A DNA stretch of 64,000 nt, from contig NZ_CP011503.1 in assembly GCF_001028665.1 (NCBI RefSeq), positions 3,472,001 through 3,536,000 on the forward strand, given 5' to 3'. Source of the DNA: Burkholderia pyrrocinia (GTDB taxonomy: Bacteria; Pseudomonadota; Gammaproteobacteria; Burkholderiales; Burkholderiaceae). Within the stretch, counting starts at the first letter, position 1; each line of letters opens with the position of its first letter. This document shows positions 27,586-36,483 of the stretch, one piece after another. The position numbers and the translations under genes were made by a program. The notes under the pieces are model-generated. The model was not told where the DNA came from, made no database searches, and worked only from the letters and a program-made list of their open reading frames with translations.

Positions 27586-30111
27586 TTACTTGTTCTCGAA
27601 CATGTCCATGATCTGCTGCTTCTCCTGCGCCGTGACAGGCGGCGGCGCGAGCCCTGCCGCGCCGGCCGAGCCGAGTGCGTCGTTCGCGCTGATCGCATTC
27701 TCGGCCGGGTTGATGTCGACATTCGCGACGAAGCCGTTGCCCGGCGTGCGATCCGCATAGAACAGTTCGCCGTCGATCGAGGTCAGGCCGTCCGGCATCG
27801 GCATCTGCTGCTCCGGCACGCCGTTCAGCGCGGTGCGCATGTAGTTCACCCAGATCGGCAATGCGAGCTGCGCGCCGAATTCACGGCTGCCGAGGCTCTT
27901 CGGCTGGTCGAAGCCCATCCACGCGACCGCGACGAGCGACTGCTGGTAGCCGGCGAACCAGCCGTCCTTCGCGTCGTTCGTCGTACCCGTCTTGCCCTGC
28001 AGGTCGCTGCGGCCCAGTGCGTTGCTACCCGCGCCCGTGCCGGCCGTCGCGACCGAATGCAGCAGGCTGTTCATCACGTACGCGTTGCGGCCTTCGATCG
28101 TGCGCGGCGCCGTGCTGCCCGCGATCACCGGCTGCGACTTCTGCAGCGGCTGGCCGCGCGCGTCGTCGACTTCGGCGATCAGGTACGGATCGACCTTGTA
28201 GCCGCCGTTCGCGAACACCGCGTAGCCGGTCGCGAGCTGCAGCGGCGTCACGAGGCCCGCGCCGAGCGCCATCGGCAGGTACGGCGGCGTCTTCGCGGGA
28301 TCGAAGCCGAAGCGCTGCGTCACGTACTGCTGCGCATACTGCGTGCCGATCGATGCGAGGATCCGGATCGACACGAGGTTCTTCGAACGCTGCAGGCCGG
28401 TGCGCATCGTCATCGGGCCGTCCGGCTGGTCGTCGTCCTTCGGCTCCCACGCGGTACCGCCCGGCACGCTCGGCGGGAAGTACAGCGGCGCGTCGTTGAT
28501 CATCGTCGCCGGCCCCATGCCCTTGTCGAGCGACGCCGAATAGATGAACGGCTTGAACGACGAGCCCGGCTGCCGCCATGCCTGCGTCACGTGGTTGAAC
28601 TTGCTCTTGTTGAAGTCGAAGCCGCCGACGAGCGAGCGTATCGCGCCGTCCTGCGGCGCGATCGCGACGAGCGCGCCTTCGACCTGCGGCAACTGTACGA
28701 CCTGCCAACCCGTCTTGCCGTCCTTCAGCACGCGCACGATCGAGCCCGGCTTGATGCGCAGCGCGTCGTTCGCACGAGCCCCAAGCGCGGCCGACACGAA
28801 GCGCAGCCCGGCCGGGCCGATCGTCGTCGTCGCGCCGCCGACGAACTGCACCTCGACCGCGTTCGGCGAGGCCGACAGCACGACTGCCGACTGCAGGTCG
28901 CCGTTGTCCGGGTGATCGGCGAGCGCGTCGTCGATCGCCTCGTCGCGGTCGTCGCCGGCCGCGGGCAGGTTGATCGACGCTTCCGGCCCGCGATAGCCGT
29001 GGCGGCGCTCGTAGTCGAGAATGCCGCGACGCACGGCTTGGTACGCCGCTTCCTGGTCGGCCGAGTTGATCGTCGTCGTGACGGTCAGCCCGCGCGTATA
29101 GGTTTCGTCCTTGTACTGCTGGTACATCATCTGCCGCACCATCTCGGAGACGTACTCGCCGTGCACCGCGTACTGGTTGCCCGGCGTGCGCACGCGGAGC
29201 TCTTCCTTCACGGCCGCGTCGTACTGCGGCTGCGTGATGTAGCCGACCTCGAGCATGCGCTTCAGGATGTATTCCTGGCGCACCTTCGCGCGCTTCGGAT
29301 TGACGACCGGGTTATACGCGGACGGCGCCTTCGGCAGCCCCGCGAGCATCGCCGCTTCCGCGAGCGTGATGTCCTTCAGGTCCTTGCCGAAGTACACGCG
29401 CGCAGCGGCCGCGAAGCCGTACGAGCGCTGGCCGAGATAGATCTGGTTCATGTACAGCTCGAGGATCTGGTCCTTCGTCAGGGCCTTCTCGATCTTGTAC
29501 GCGAGCAGCATCTCGTAGATCTTGCGCGTGTAGGTCTTCTCGCTCGACAGGAAGAAGTTGCGCGCGACCTGCATCGTGATCGTGCTCGCGCCCTGGCGCG
29601 CACCGCCGTGCATCAGGTCGGCGACGCCCGCCCGCAGGATGCCGACGAAGTCGACGCCGCCGTGCTCGTAGAAGCGGTAGTCCTCGATCGCGAGCACGGC
29701 CTTCTTCATCACGTCGGGAATGTCCTGGAAGCGCACGAGGCTGCGGCGCTCCTCGCCGAACTCGCCGATCAGCACGTGATCGGCCGTGAACACGCGCAGC
29801 GGCACCTTCGGCTGGTAGTTGGTCAGCGCATCGAGCGACGGCAGTTGCGGCGCCATCACGACCAGCGCGTAGCCGACGATCAACGCGCCGACGATCGCCA
29901 GCGTGACGAACAGGCCGACGAACCACAGCGCGACGCGCGAGCCGAACGAGCGACGGCCCCCGCCGCCGCCGCTGCGCTGTGCGCGGCGGTCGTCGTTGCG
30001 ATGGTCGCGATCGTCGTCATCGGGGTAATAGGCTCCGGACGGCGAACGGCGCAGCGTGTAGTGGGGTTCGTTCCTGTCGGAAGGAGAAGGCGGTCGTTTG
30101 ATAATTGGCAT
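27586..30111 (-). CDS. mrcA: Penicillin-binding protein 1A, bifunctional glycosyltransferase/transpeptidase
   Basis: 841 residues from ATG 30111 (MPIIKRPPSPSDRN); the frame is open further upstream but the conserved protein starts here. A charged cytoplasmic tail with a DDDDRDHRNDDRR stretch precedes a transmembrane helix at about 59-87. The GT51 domain has AIEDYRFYEHGG with catalytic Glu143. The transpeptidase has SSFK with nucleophile Ser517 and the C-terminal KTGTTND motif. It polymerises and crosslinks peptidoglycan at the inner membrane. In related species mrcA is divergent from a type IV pilus-like gene set, but here pspA is the neighbour. Confidence 0.95.
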   Translation of the reverse strand: MPIIKRPPSPSDRNEPHYTLRRSPSGAYYPDDDDRDHRNDDRRAQRSGGGGGRRSFGSRVALWFVGLFVTLAIVGALIVGYALVVMAPQLPSLDALTNYQPKVPLRVFTADHVLIGEFGEERRSLVRFQDIPDVMKKAVLAIEDYRFYEHGGVDFVGILRAGVADLMHGGARQGASTITMQVARNFFLSSEKTYTRKIYEMLLAYKIEKALTKDQILELYMNQIYLGQRSYGFAAAARVYFGKDLKDITLAEAAMLAGLPKAPSAYNPVVNPKRAKVRQEYILKRMLEVGYITQPQYDAAVKEELRVRTPGNQYAVHGEYVSEMVRQMMYQQYKDETYTRGLTVTTTINSADQEAAYQAVRRGILDYERRHGYRGPEASINLPAAGDDRDEAIDDALADHPDNGDLQSAVVLSASPNAVEVQFVGGATTTIGPAGLRFVSAALGARANDALRIKPGSIVRVLKDGKTGWQVVQLPQVEGALVAIAPQDGAIRSLVGGFDFNKSKFNHVTQAWRQPGSSFKPFIYSASLDKGMGPATMINDAPLYFPPSVPGGTAWEPKDDDQPDGPMTMRTGLQRSKNLVSIRILASIGTQYAQQYVTQRFGFDPAKTPPYLPMALGAGLVTPLQLATGYAVFANGGYKVDPYLIAEVDDARGQPLQKSQPVIAGSTAPRTIEGRNAYVMNSLLHSVATAGTGAGSNALGRSDLQGKTGTTNDAKDGWFAGYQQSLVAVAWMGFDQPKSLGSREFGAQLALPIWVNYMRTALNGVPEQQMPMPDGLTSIDGELFYADRTPGNGFVANVDINPAENAISANDALGSAGAAGLAPPPVTAQEKQQIMDMFENK

Positions 30112-30553
30112 GTCGGAATGGCGGGCGTACGTGGCGCCCTCGGACGCATGCGGAAATGCAAGCGGATGGATCAGAGCGGGTGCATCGAGATGCACTGTCA
30201 CGTCGACAGACCCCGCCGCGCGGCGATCCGTTCCCGCGACGTGACAGCGCATTTTAATGAAATCGACCGGGTGACTTCGCGATTTTTTGTAAAAATCCCC
30301 GCAACGCCGTGATTTGCGGAACGTATTGTCGGCATCCTCGGCCTATCATGGACACGCAATATGGCGCGCGCGGCCGATTTTCTTTCAATCGCGAAAGGTT
30401 TGGCATCCTGATACGCAAGCCGCTTGAACTCCAGCGTTTAAGCCGTATTTAAGTGAACCGGTGGTGTAATATCCGCCGGCTCACGCGGGTCGCAACCGGC
30501 TCGCGGCGGGCACTGCCGCGGCCACGCGGCGCCTTTCAACCACGGAGGATTTC
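30112..30553. other. Divergent intergenic region between mrcA and pspA
   Basis: 442 bases, less GC-rich in its middle (about 30270-30440). No gene is supported. A -10-like TAATAT at 30467-30472 points toward pspA without a recognisable -35. GGCAT-containing stretches near 30330 and 30404 look superficially like sigma-54 -24 elements but lack GC at the right distance. GGAGG just before 30554 is the pspA ribosome binding site. Confidence 0.4.
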
Positions 30554-31234
30554 ATGTCGCTTTTCGACTCTGTTTCGCGCACGATCAAAGGCCTGCTGAA
30601 CGATGCTGCCGATTCGGTACAGGATCCGTCGCGCGACGCACGGCAGATCGTGCGGGAGCTCGACGACAGCATCGGCCGTGCCGAGAATTCGCTGATCGAG
30701 ATCGAGGCACAGGTCGCGACCCAGCGTAGCAAGCGCGATGCGGCCGACGACAAGGTGAAGAAGTACGAAGACGGCGCGAAGCGCGCGCTGCAGTCCGGCG
30801 ACGAAGCGCTCGCACGCGAGGCACTGGCCGCGCAGTCGAACGCGGAAGCGGAGCGCGACGCGCTCGCGGCCGAGCTGACGACGCTCGAACCGTCGGTCGA
30901 CAAGCTGAAGGGGCAGATCGCCGACATGCGTCAGCGCCGCAACGACCTGAACGCGCGCTCGAACATCCTGCAAGCCAAGCAGGAAATCGCGCAGGCGAAG
31001 GATGTCGCGGCCAGCGCCCTGGGCGGCATCGGCGGCAAGAACCTGTCCGAGGATTTCCAGAAGCTCGAGGACAAGGTCGCGCTGCAGAACGCACGCTCGG
31101 ACGCGCGCCTCAACTCGGCCGACGCGTCGAGCGGCAAGGCGCTCGACGACAAGCTCGCCGCGCTGAACAAGGGCCCGTCGGTCGAGGATCGCCTCGCCGC
31201 GCTGAAGAAGCAGCTCGACACGCCCGCGCAGTAA
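30554..31234 (+). CDS. pspA: PspA/IM30 (ESCRT-III-like) family protein
   Basis: 226 residues, almost entirely alpha-helical and charged, starting MSLFDSVSRTIKGLLNDAAD, then DPSRDARQIVRELDDSIGRAE with long coiled-coil heptads (QVATQRSKRDAADDKVKKYE and following). This is the PspA/Vipp1 pattern with an N-terminal amphipathic helix that binds stressed membrane. A strong GGAGG precedes the ATG. No pspF, pspB or pspC is nearby and no sigma-54 site was found, so regulation differs from the E. coli phage-shock operon. The next gene encodes a TPR membrane protein on the same strand. Confidence 0.87.
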   Translation: MSLFDSVSRTIKGLLNDAADSVQDPSRDARQIVRELDDSIGRAENSLIEIEAQVATQRSKRDAADDKVKKYEDGAKRALQSGDEALAREALAAQSNAEAERDALAAELTTLEPSVDKLKGQIADMRQRRNDLNARSNILQAKQEIAQAKDVAASALGGIGGKNLSEDFQKLEDKVALQNARSDARLNSADASSGKALDDKLAALNKGPSVEDRLAALKKQLDTPAQ

Positions 31235-31323
31235 CGGCAACCGCGGGCAACCGCGCCGCGGCCCGCCCGGGCGCGCGGCGCGAACCGATCGTCAGGAGAC
31301 GGGCGCCTGCGCCCGGTTCGACC

Positions 31324-32481
31324 ATGAAGAAATCTCTCGCCGCACTCGGCCTCTCGCTGATGTTGCTGTCGTCCGCCGCGTTTGCGGTACCGTCGCTGCA
31401 GCAGGTCGAGCAGTCGATCGCGCAGCGCAACTGGCAACAAGCCGACACGCAGCTGTCGCAAGTCATCGATGCCCATCCGAACAACGCGCACGCGCGCTAC
31501 CTGTATGCGCAGGTGCTGGACCGCGAAGGCCGCGCGTCCGACGCGCTCACGCAACTGCAGCGTGCGAAGTCGCTCGATCCGCAACTGCGCTTCACCGACG
31601 CGTCGCGCTTCGCGCAGACGGAGTCGCGCATTCGCGCCGACGCCGCGCGCATAAGCGGCAACACGCCGTCGGCCACGCAGGCCGGCACGCTGCAGTCGTC
31701 GCTCGCGCCCGCCGTGCCCGCCGAAAAACACGGCCCGTCGACCGGCATGTGGATCGGCCTCGGGCTGATCGTCGCGGTGATCGCGCTGGTGCTGCGCTGG
31801 ACGCTGCGGCGCGCACGCACGGCCGACAACAGCCGCGCCGACGACGAACGCCGCACGCAGCTCAAGCGGGCGACCGACGTGCTGAACGACATCCGTCCGC
31901 TGAAACTCGACGCGAAGCTGTCGACGGCGCCCGGCGCCGCGGCGCTCATGGGCGAACTCGAAGCGATCGAGACCGACGCGCGCACGCTCGTCGAGGCGTT
32001 GTCGAACGGCAAGAATCCGGTGCCGCCGTATCGCGTCGACGAACTCGAACAGCGTCATGCCAGCCTAAAGGCACGCGTCGAAGGCCGCCCCGATCCGGCC
32101 GCGCAACCCGCGCCGCCGGCGAACGGCAGCGGCTCCGTGTACGCGCAGGAAGCCGATCGCATGACGGGCGCGCAGGGCCAGCCGTATCCGCAACAGCCCT
32201 ACCCGCAACAGCAGCCGCCTGTCGTGATCCAGCAAGGCGGCGGCGGTTTCGGCGGCGGGATGGGCGGGCTGCTGACCGGCGTGCTGCTCGGCGAGGCGAT
32301 GTCGGGCGGCCGCGAACGCGTGGTCGAACGCGACGTGATCGTCGACGGCGAGCGACGCCGGCAGGAAACCGACCCGGGCTTCGACCTCGGTCGCGGCGAC
32401 GCGTCGAACTGGAGCGACGGCGGCAGCGGCAACGTCGATCTCGGCAGCAACGACGACGGCTGGACGGACGACAACACCTGA
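31324..32481 (+). CDS. Exported TPR-like protein with one membrane helix and Gly-rich C-terminus
   Basis: 385 residues. Signal peptide [24 protein letters not shown]-like repeats in about 25-105 ([43 protein letters not shown] in two halves); a transmembrane segment near 142-160 ([18 protein letters not shown]); a helical cytoplasmic region. Then follow a Pro/Gln-rich linker ([13 protein letters not shown]), a Gly-rich hydrophobic patch ([20 protein letters not shown]) and an acidic Asp/Ser/Gly tail. It starts 89 bases after pspA, so a functional link to membrane stress is plausible. I do not recognise a named family for the full protein. Confidence 0.7.
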   Translation: MKKSLAALGLSLMLLSSAAFAVPSLQQVEQSIAQRNWQQADTQLSQVIDAHPNNAHARYLYAQVLDREGRASDALTQLQRAKSLDPQLRFTDASRFAQTESRIRADAARISGNTPSATQAGTLQSSLAPAVPAEKHGPSTGMWIGLGLIVAVIALVLRWTLRRARTADNSRADDERRTQLKRATDVLNDIRPLKLDAKLSTAPGAAALMGELEAIETDARTLVEALSNGKNPVPPYRVDELEQRHASLKARVEGRPDPAAQPAPPANGSGSVYAQEADRMTGAQGQPYPQQPYPQQQPPVVIQQGGGGFGGGMGGLLTGVLLGEAMSGGRERVVERDVIVDGERRRQETDPGFDLGRGDASNWSDGGSGNVDLGSNDDGWTDDNT

Positions 32482-32716
32482 CCTTGCGCGGCGCGTCGAT
32501 GCACGACGCGACGCGCTGCAACGCACGCCACGCTCCCCCCTGCATGACCGGCCGCGCCGACGCGCGGATTTGTCAATCATTTCAAGATGGACTACCGGCA
32601 ATGGGGAGCGTTCGCTATCATGCGGCCATCGGCGTGCCACCGACCCTCATTCGACGCAATGCATCCCTGCGCGTCGCGGCACGCCTCCCTTCGCCTCAAC
32701 CAGGAGAAAGCCGCTC

Positions 32717-33148
32717 ATGAGCATCATCAAGGAATTCAAGGAGTTCGCCGTCAAGGGCAACGTGATGGATCTCGCCGTCGGCGTGATCATCGGCGGCGCG
32801 TTCTCGAAGATCGTCGACTCGATCGTGAAAGATCTCATCATGCCGGTCATCGGCTTGCTGACCGGCGGTCTGGATTTCTCGAACAAGTTCGTTCTGCTCG
32901 GCACCATCCCCCCGACGTTCAAGGGTAATCCCGATTCGTTCAAGGACCTGCAGACCGCCGGCGTCGCCGCGTTCGGCTACGGCTCGTTCATCACGGTGGC
33001 GATCAATTTCGTGATCCTCGCGTTCATCATTTTCCTGATGGTGAAATTCATCAACAAGCTGCGCAAGCCGGACGAAGCCGCGCCGGCCGCGACGCCGGAA
33101 GACACCGTGCTGCTGCGCGAGATCCGCGATTCGCTCAAGCAGCGCTGA
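32717..33148 (+). CDS. mscL: Large-conductance mechanosensitive channel MscL
   Basis: 143 residues starting [20 protein letters not shown], the conserved S1 helix and TM1 start. TM1 is [17 protein letters not shown] and TM2 [24 protein letters not shown]; the periplasmic loop and the C-terminal bundle helix ([13 protein letters not shown]) are present. It forms a homopentameric osmotic safety valve in the inner membrane. AGGAGA lies upstream of the start. A terminator follows at once. Confidence 0.97.
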   Translation: MSIIKEFKEFAVKGNVMDLAVGVIIGGAFSKIVDSIVKDLIMPVIGLLTGGLDFSNKFVLLGTIPPTFKGNPDSFKDLQTAGVAAFGYGSFITVAINFVILAFIIFLMVKFINKLRKPDEAAPAATPEDTVLLREIRDSLKQR

Positions 33149-33486
33149 GCGCCGGGCGCCCCGCCTGCCAGGCCCGCCCCGTGCGGGCCTTTTTTATTGC
33201 GCGCGCCGTGCACCGCCCGCCGCATGCGGCCTATCTCACTTTTTTGTGACGCGCGAATGCACGTGCGGGGAAAGCAGGTCTATGATGGAGACTAAACGAC
33301 AGTACGGGCGCCAAGACGCTGGCTGTGTCGATCATGGCGAGCAGGTCGACGGGAGACATTGATCGTCGTACTGCACGAATGCAGCATTTTCGTGTGCTAT
33401 AAAGGATCGACATGCGGCGTACATAGCCGGGAGTGGGTCGCATGAAAGTGCCGCATTTCTTGCAATTGTTTTTGAGGCGAGTGTTT
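33149..33486. other. Intergenic region after mscL with an extended -10 promoter
   Basis: 338 bases. It holds the mscL terminator and, at 33395-33403, TGC followed by TATAAA, an extended -10 element pointing toward the gene at 33487; no good -35 is visible. No gene was found between. The composition drops to less GC-rich around 33370-33500. Confidence 0.45.
33170..33196 (+). terminator. Terminator after mscL
   Basis: The 8-bp stem AGGCCCGC (33170-33177) with GCGGGCCT (33183-33190) is followed by a six-T tail. Confidence 0.85.
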
Positions 33487-33933
33487 ATGTCCTTCCCGAA
33501 AAAACGTCGGCGTGCCCAACAGGATGGCCAGGAGTCATTCCTTGCGGTTTTGCGCCACTCGAAACCTTTCGCCCAGCTCGACACCAAGATTGCCCGCGCC
33601 CGTGCGCAGGACGAACCCGTCCTCTACGCGCATGTGCTGCCCGGCCTCGACGTGCTCCTGTGCAGCGTGCGCGGCGCACAGCCGCCCTATCCGGCCATCG
33701 CCGAGCTGCGCAAGCGCTGCATCGAATCGATCGCCAACGCGCTCGAGCAGCCGCTGGACGGCCTCGAAAACGGCGGGTACTGGTACGAAGCGAACGGCTT
33801 CGGCTTCCTGGTATTCGCGAGCCGGGCGCGCGCGCGCATCCTGCCCGAGTTTGGTGCAGGCACGAAAGCGAGCCTGCGCGGCGGGCTCGGTCGACAGAAC
33901 GCCGGCGACACGACACCACGCTCCCTCGGCTGA
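33487..33933 (+). CDS. Conserved-looking hypothetical protein, no family recognised
   Basis: 148 residues starting MSFPKKRRRAQQDGQESF, with a basic N-terminus. The rest is a soluble alpha/beta pattern (EPVLYAHVLPGLDVLLCSV, ELRKRCIESIANALEQPL, NGGYWYEANGFGFLVFASRARARI). There is one ATG upstream at 33442 with GGGAG, which would add a hydrophobic MKVPHFLQLFLRRVF; the chosen start has GAGG. No signal or membrane helix is present from 33487. An extended -10 at 33395-33403 could drive it. Function unknown. Confidence 0.6.
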   Translation: MSFPKKRRRAQQDGQESFLAVLRHSKPFAQLDTKIARARAQDEPVLYAHVLPGLDVLLCSVRGAQPPYPAIAELRKRCIESIANALEQPLDGLENGGYWYEANGFGFLVFASRARARILPEFGAGTKASLRGGLGRQNAGDTTPRSLG

Positions 33934-33948
33934 ACCGCCAGTCATTCG

Positions 33949-33972
33949 ATGGGCCGCCTCCGGGCGGCCCAT
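33949..33972. terminator. Hairpin between two convergent genes
   Basis: The 10-bp stem ATGGGCCGCC (33949-33958) with GGCGGCCCAT (33963-33972) and a 4-base loop lies between the hypothetical gene and the dehydrogenase gene. It has no clear T tract, so it could be a bidirectional or weak terminator. Confidence 0.45.
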
Positions 33973-33999
33973 CTGCCATTCATGCGCCCCGCGTTTACG

Positions 34000-34893
34000 T
34001 CACGCGGGCTGCTGACGCCCGTTGCCGGGCCGCACGATGTCGATGAACGCGGCGAAATCGGCGCCGGCGAGCCCCTGCGCGGCGCCGAGCCGCAACACCT
34101 GCTGCACGGTGGCCGACACGGGCATCACCGCGCCCGTGTCGCGCGCCGCGTCGGCGATCGCATCGACATCCTTCTGGAACGTGCCGAGTGCGCCGATCGG
34201 CGGATGGCCGCCCGACGTCATGCGCGGCACGAACGTCTGCAGCAGCACCGAATCGGCCCAGCCGCCGGCCAGCGCCTCGGCCAGGCGCGCGGCGTCGATG
34301 CCGCTCGCCTGCGCCAGGCCGACCGCCTCGGCGATCGCGGTCACCGTCGCGGTGACGATCGCCTGGTTGCACAGCTTCGCCGTCTGGCCCGCGCCCGCGT
34401 CGCCCATGTGCGTGATGCGCGACGCGTATGTGCCGATCAGCGGCCGCACCGCGTCGAGATCGGCCGCGCGGCCGCCGGCCATCACCGCGAGCGTGCCGGC
34501 CTGCGCGCCCGGCACGCCGCCCGACACCGGCGCATCGACCCAGCCGACGCCGAGCGCGGCCGCACGCGCCGCGTAGTCGCGCGTCGCGGCAGGCGGAATG
34601 CTCGAATGATCGACGATGCGCTGCAGGCGGCGCGAAGCCGCATCGCCGGAAAGCAGCCCGTGCTCGCCGAACACGACGTCGCCGACCGCGCGCCCGTCGA
34701 GCACGCACACGAATACCGTATCGACGCATTCAGCCAGCTCGCGCGGCGTGCCGACCACCTGCGCGCCGTCCTTCACGAGCGCCTCGGCCTTGTCGCGCGA
34801 GCGATTCCACACGCTGACCCGATGCCCGGCCGCCAGCAAATGACGAATCATCGGCGCGCCCATCAATCCCGGTCCGCAAAATCCGACTTCCAC
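34000..34893 (-). CDS. NAD(P)-dependent beta-hydroxyacid dehydrogenase (3-hydroxyisobutyrate/tartronate semialdehyde reductase family)
   Basis: 297 residues from a GTG start ([21 protein letters not shown]) with GAGGA upstream; no ATG fits. The N-terminal NAD(P) motif is [12 protein letters not shown] and the substrate signature [17 protein letters not shown] is conserved. The catalytic Lys lies in [13 protein letters not shown], and [10 protein letters not shown] is the C-terminal cofactor and substrate loop. GarR/GlxR members reduce tartronate semialdehyde to glycerate; others oxidise 3-hydroxyisobutyrate. Lying 1.5 kb from purine catabolic genes makes the first tempting, but it is transcribed alone and the substrate is not decided by sequence. 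Confidence 0.85.
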   Translation of the reverse strand: MEVGFCGPGLMGAPMIRHLLAAGHRVSVWNRSRDKAEALVKDGAQVVGTPRELAECVDTVFVCVLDGRAVGDVVFGEHGLLSGDAASRRLQRIVDHSSIPPAATRDYAARAAALGVGWVDAPVSGGVPGAQAGTLAVMAGGRAADLDAVRPLIGTYASRITHMGDAGAGQTAKLCNQAIVTATVTAIAEAVGLAQASGIDAARLAEALAGGWADSVLLQTFVPRMTSGGHPPIGALGTFQKDVDAIADAARDTGAVMPVSATVQQVLRLGAAQGLAGADFAAFIDIVRPGNGRQQPA

Positions 34894-35028
34894 GATGTTC
34901 CTCGTCTCCGATATGGGTTGCACTTGCCGCTCATCATACCTATCACTCAAGAAGCCGGGCACGCGCGGCGCAGCTTCTGGACCGCGACCTGCACCGACGA
35001 TATATGTCGATATCCCAGGGAGCGCATC

Positions 35029-35238
35029 ATGAGCGACCACGTGTACAAGATGATCGAACTGACCGGTTCGTCGCAGCAATCGAGCGACGACGCCATCCGC
35101 AACGCGATCTCGAAAGCGGGCAAGACGCTGCACAACCTGCACTGGTTCCAGGTGACCGAAACGCGCGGCCACATCGAAGGCGACCAGGTCGTTCACTGGC
35201 AGGTCACGCTGAAGGTCGGCATGCGCATCGACGACTGA
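35029..35238 (+). CDS. Dodecin, flavin-binding/storage protein
   Basis: 69 residues: [20 protein letters not shown] at the start, then [24 protein letters not shown] and [12 protein letters not shown]. The size, the [11 protein letters not shown] strand, the LHWFQV segment with the flavin-stacking Trp, and the [17 protein letters not shown] hairpin are all dodecin hallmarks. Dodecins form dodecamers that buffer flavins. AGGGAG lies upstream of the ATG. Monocistronic. Confidence 0.95.
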   Translation: MSDHVYKMIELTGSSQQSSDDAIRNAISKAGKTLHNLHWFQVTETRGHIEGDQVVHWQVTLKVGMRIDD

Positions 35239-35459
35239 CGCGCACGCCGCGTCACACGCCGCGCCGCGATCCGGATGCGCGCCATGCGCATCCGCGCGGC
35301 GCCGCACAACCCGCCTTCCACCCCGTTCAGGCCCCTTGTTCAGGCCCGGCCGGCGGGTGCCTGCGGGTATCCATCTCTTGACGCTGACTTTCGTTCATAT
35401 TAAAAACGATATACCCACAGTACCCCTCGATCAGCCCAGACATATAACCCGGAGAAATC

Positions 35460-36389
35460 ATGAGTCAGCAACGCGAGGCGATCGACACGTACCTCTTGCG
35501 CGTCTTGCACACCTTGTTGATGGAGCGCAGCGTCACGCGCGCGGCCGTCAAACTGAACCAGTCGCAACCGGCGATCAGCGCCGCGCTGCGGCGACTGCGC
35601 GACATCACCGGCGACCCGCTGCTGGTGCGAGGCAAATCCGGCATGGTGCCGACCGAATACGGGCTGCGTCTGCTCGAGCCCGTGCAGAACGCACTGCGTG
35701 AAATCGAGCGCATCAAGTTCCAGCAGCACAACTTCGACCCGGCCACGTCGATCCGCTGCTACCGGATCGGCTGCCCCGACTACCTGAACGTGCTGTTCGT
35801 GCCGACCGTCGTCGAGCGCTTCCGCCTGGCCGCGCCGAACGCGACGCTCGAGTTTCACTCGCTCGGCCCCGCGTTCGATTACGAACTCGCGCTGGAAGAC
35901 GGCAAGCTCGACATCGTCGTCGGCAACTGGCCCGAACCACCCGAGCAACTGCACCTGTCGAACCTGTTCGTCGACGAAATCGTCTGCCTGATGAGCAACA
36001 CGCACCCGTTCGCGAAGCGCGGCGGGCTCACGCTCGACCAGTACCTGAACGCGCCGCATCTCGCGCCGACGCCGTACTCGGTCGGCCAGCGCGGCGCGAT
36101 CGACGTGCATCTCGCGCGCGAACGGCTCAAGCGCCACGTGGTCGTCACGCTGCCGTACTTCAACCTCGCGCCGTACGTGCTCGTGAAGTCCGACCTGATC
36201 TTCACCACCACGCGCCTGTTCGCCGATCACTACGCGAAGTTCCTGCCGCTGTCGGTCGTGCCGGCGCCGCTCGACTTCCCGCCGATGCAGTACTACCAGC
36301 TGTGGCACGAGCGCTGCCACTACTCCGACGAAGTGCGCTGGCTGCGCAGCCTCGTCGCCGAAGCCACCCGCACGCTGATCGAGGCGTAA
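35460..36389 (+). CDS. LysR-family transcriptional regulator
   Basis: 309 residues. The N-terminal HTH is LLRVLHTLLMERSVTRAAVKLNQSQPAISAALRRLRDITGDPLLVRGKSGMVPT; the rest is a periplasmic-binding-type effector domain (IGCPDYLNVLFVPTVVERF, LDIVVGNWPEPPEQL). GGAG lies upstream of the ATG. It faces the 8-oxoguanine deaminase-like gene, so the two converge, and it lies at one edge of the purine cluster; regulation of those genes is plausible but unproven. The effector domain resembles NodD/LinR-type proteins in length. Confidence 0.9.
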   Translation: MSQQREAIDTYLLRVLHTLLMERSVTRAAVKLNQSQPAISAALRRLRDITGDPLLVRGKSGMVPTEYGLRLLEPVQNALREIERIKFQQHNFDPATSIRCYRIGCPDYLNVLFVPTVVERFRLAAPNATLEFHSLGPAFDYELALEDGKLDIVVGNWPEPPEQLHLSNLFVDEIVCLMSNTHPFAKRGGLTLDQYLNAPHLAPTPYSVGQRGAIDVHLARERLKRHVVVTLPYFNLAPYVLVKSDLIFTTTRLFADHYAKFLPLSVVPAPLDFPPMQYYQLWHERCHYSDEVRWLRSLVAEATRTLIEA

Positions 36390-36483
36390 CGGCACGCGCC
36401 GCCCGCGCCGTCGCGGCGCAACACGGCGACGGCCGGCGGCACGCCCGGCAAGGCGGCCGCCGACTCGCTTCTTCAGGCTTCGC

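Noticed and set aside
28057..30312. 751-codon frame antisense to mrcA
   Set aside because: Same reason: shadow of a certain gene.
30330..30420. GGCAT motifs resembling sigma-54 -24 elements before pspA
   Set aside because: No GC dinucleotide at the -12 distance; the geometry does not fit a sigma-54 promoter.
34000..35307. Extension of the dehydrogenase gene upstream through dodecin
   Set aside because: The upstream part is antisense to dodecin and not protein-like; the Rossmann motif starts at the GTG at 34893.
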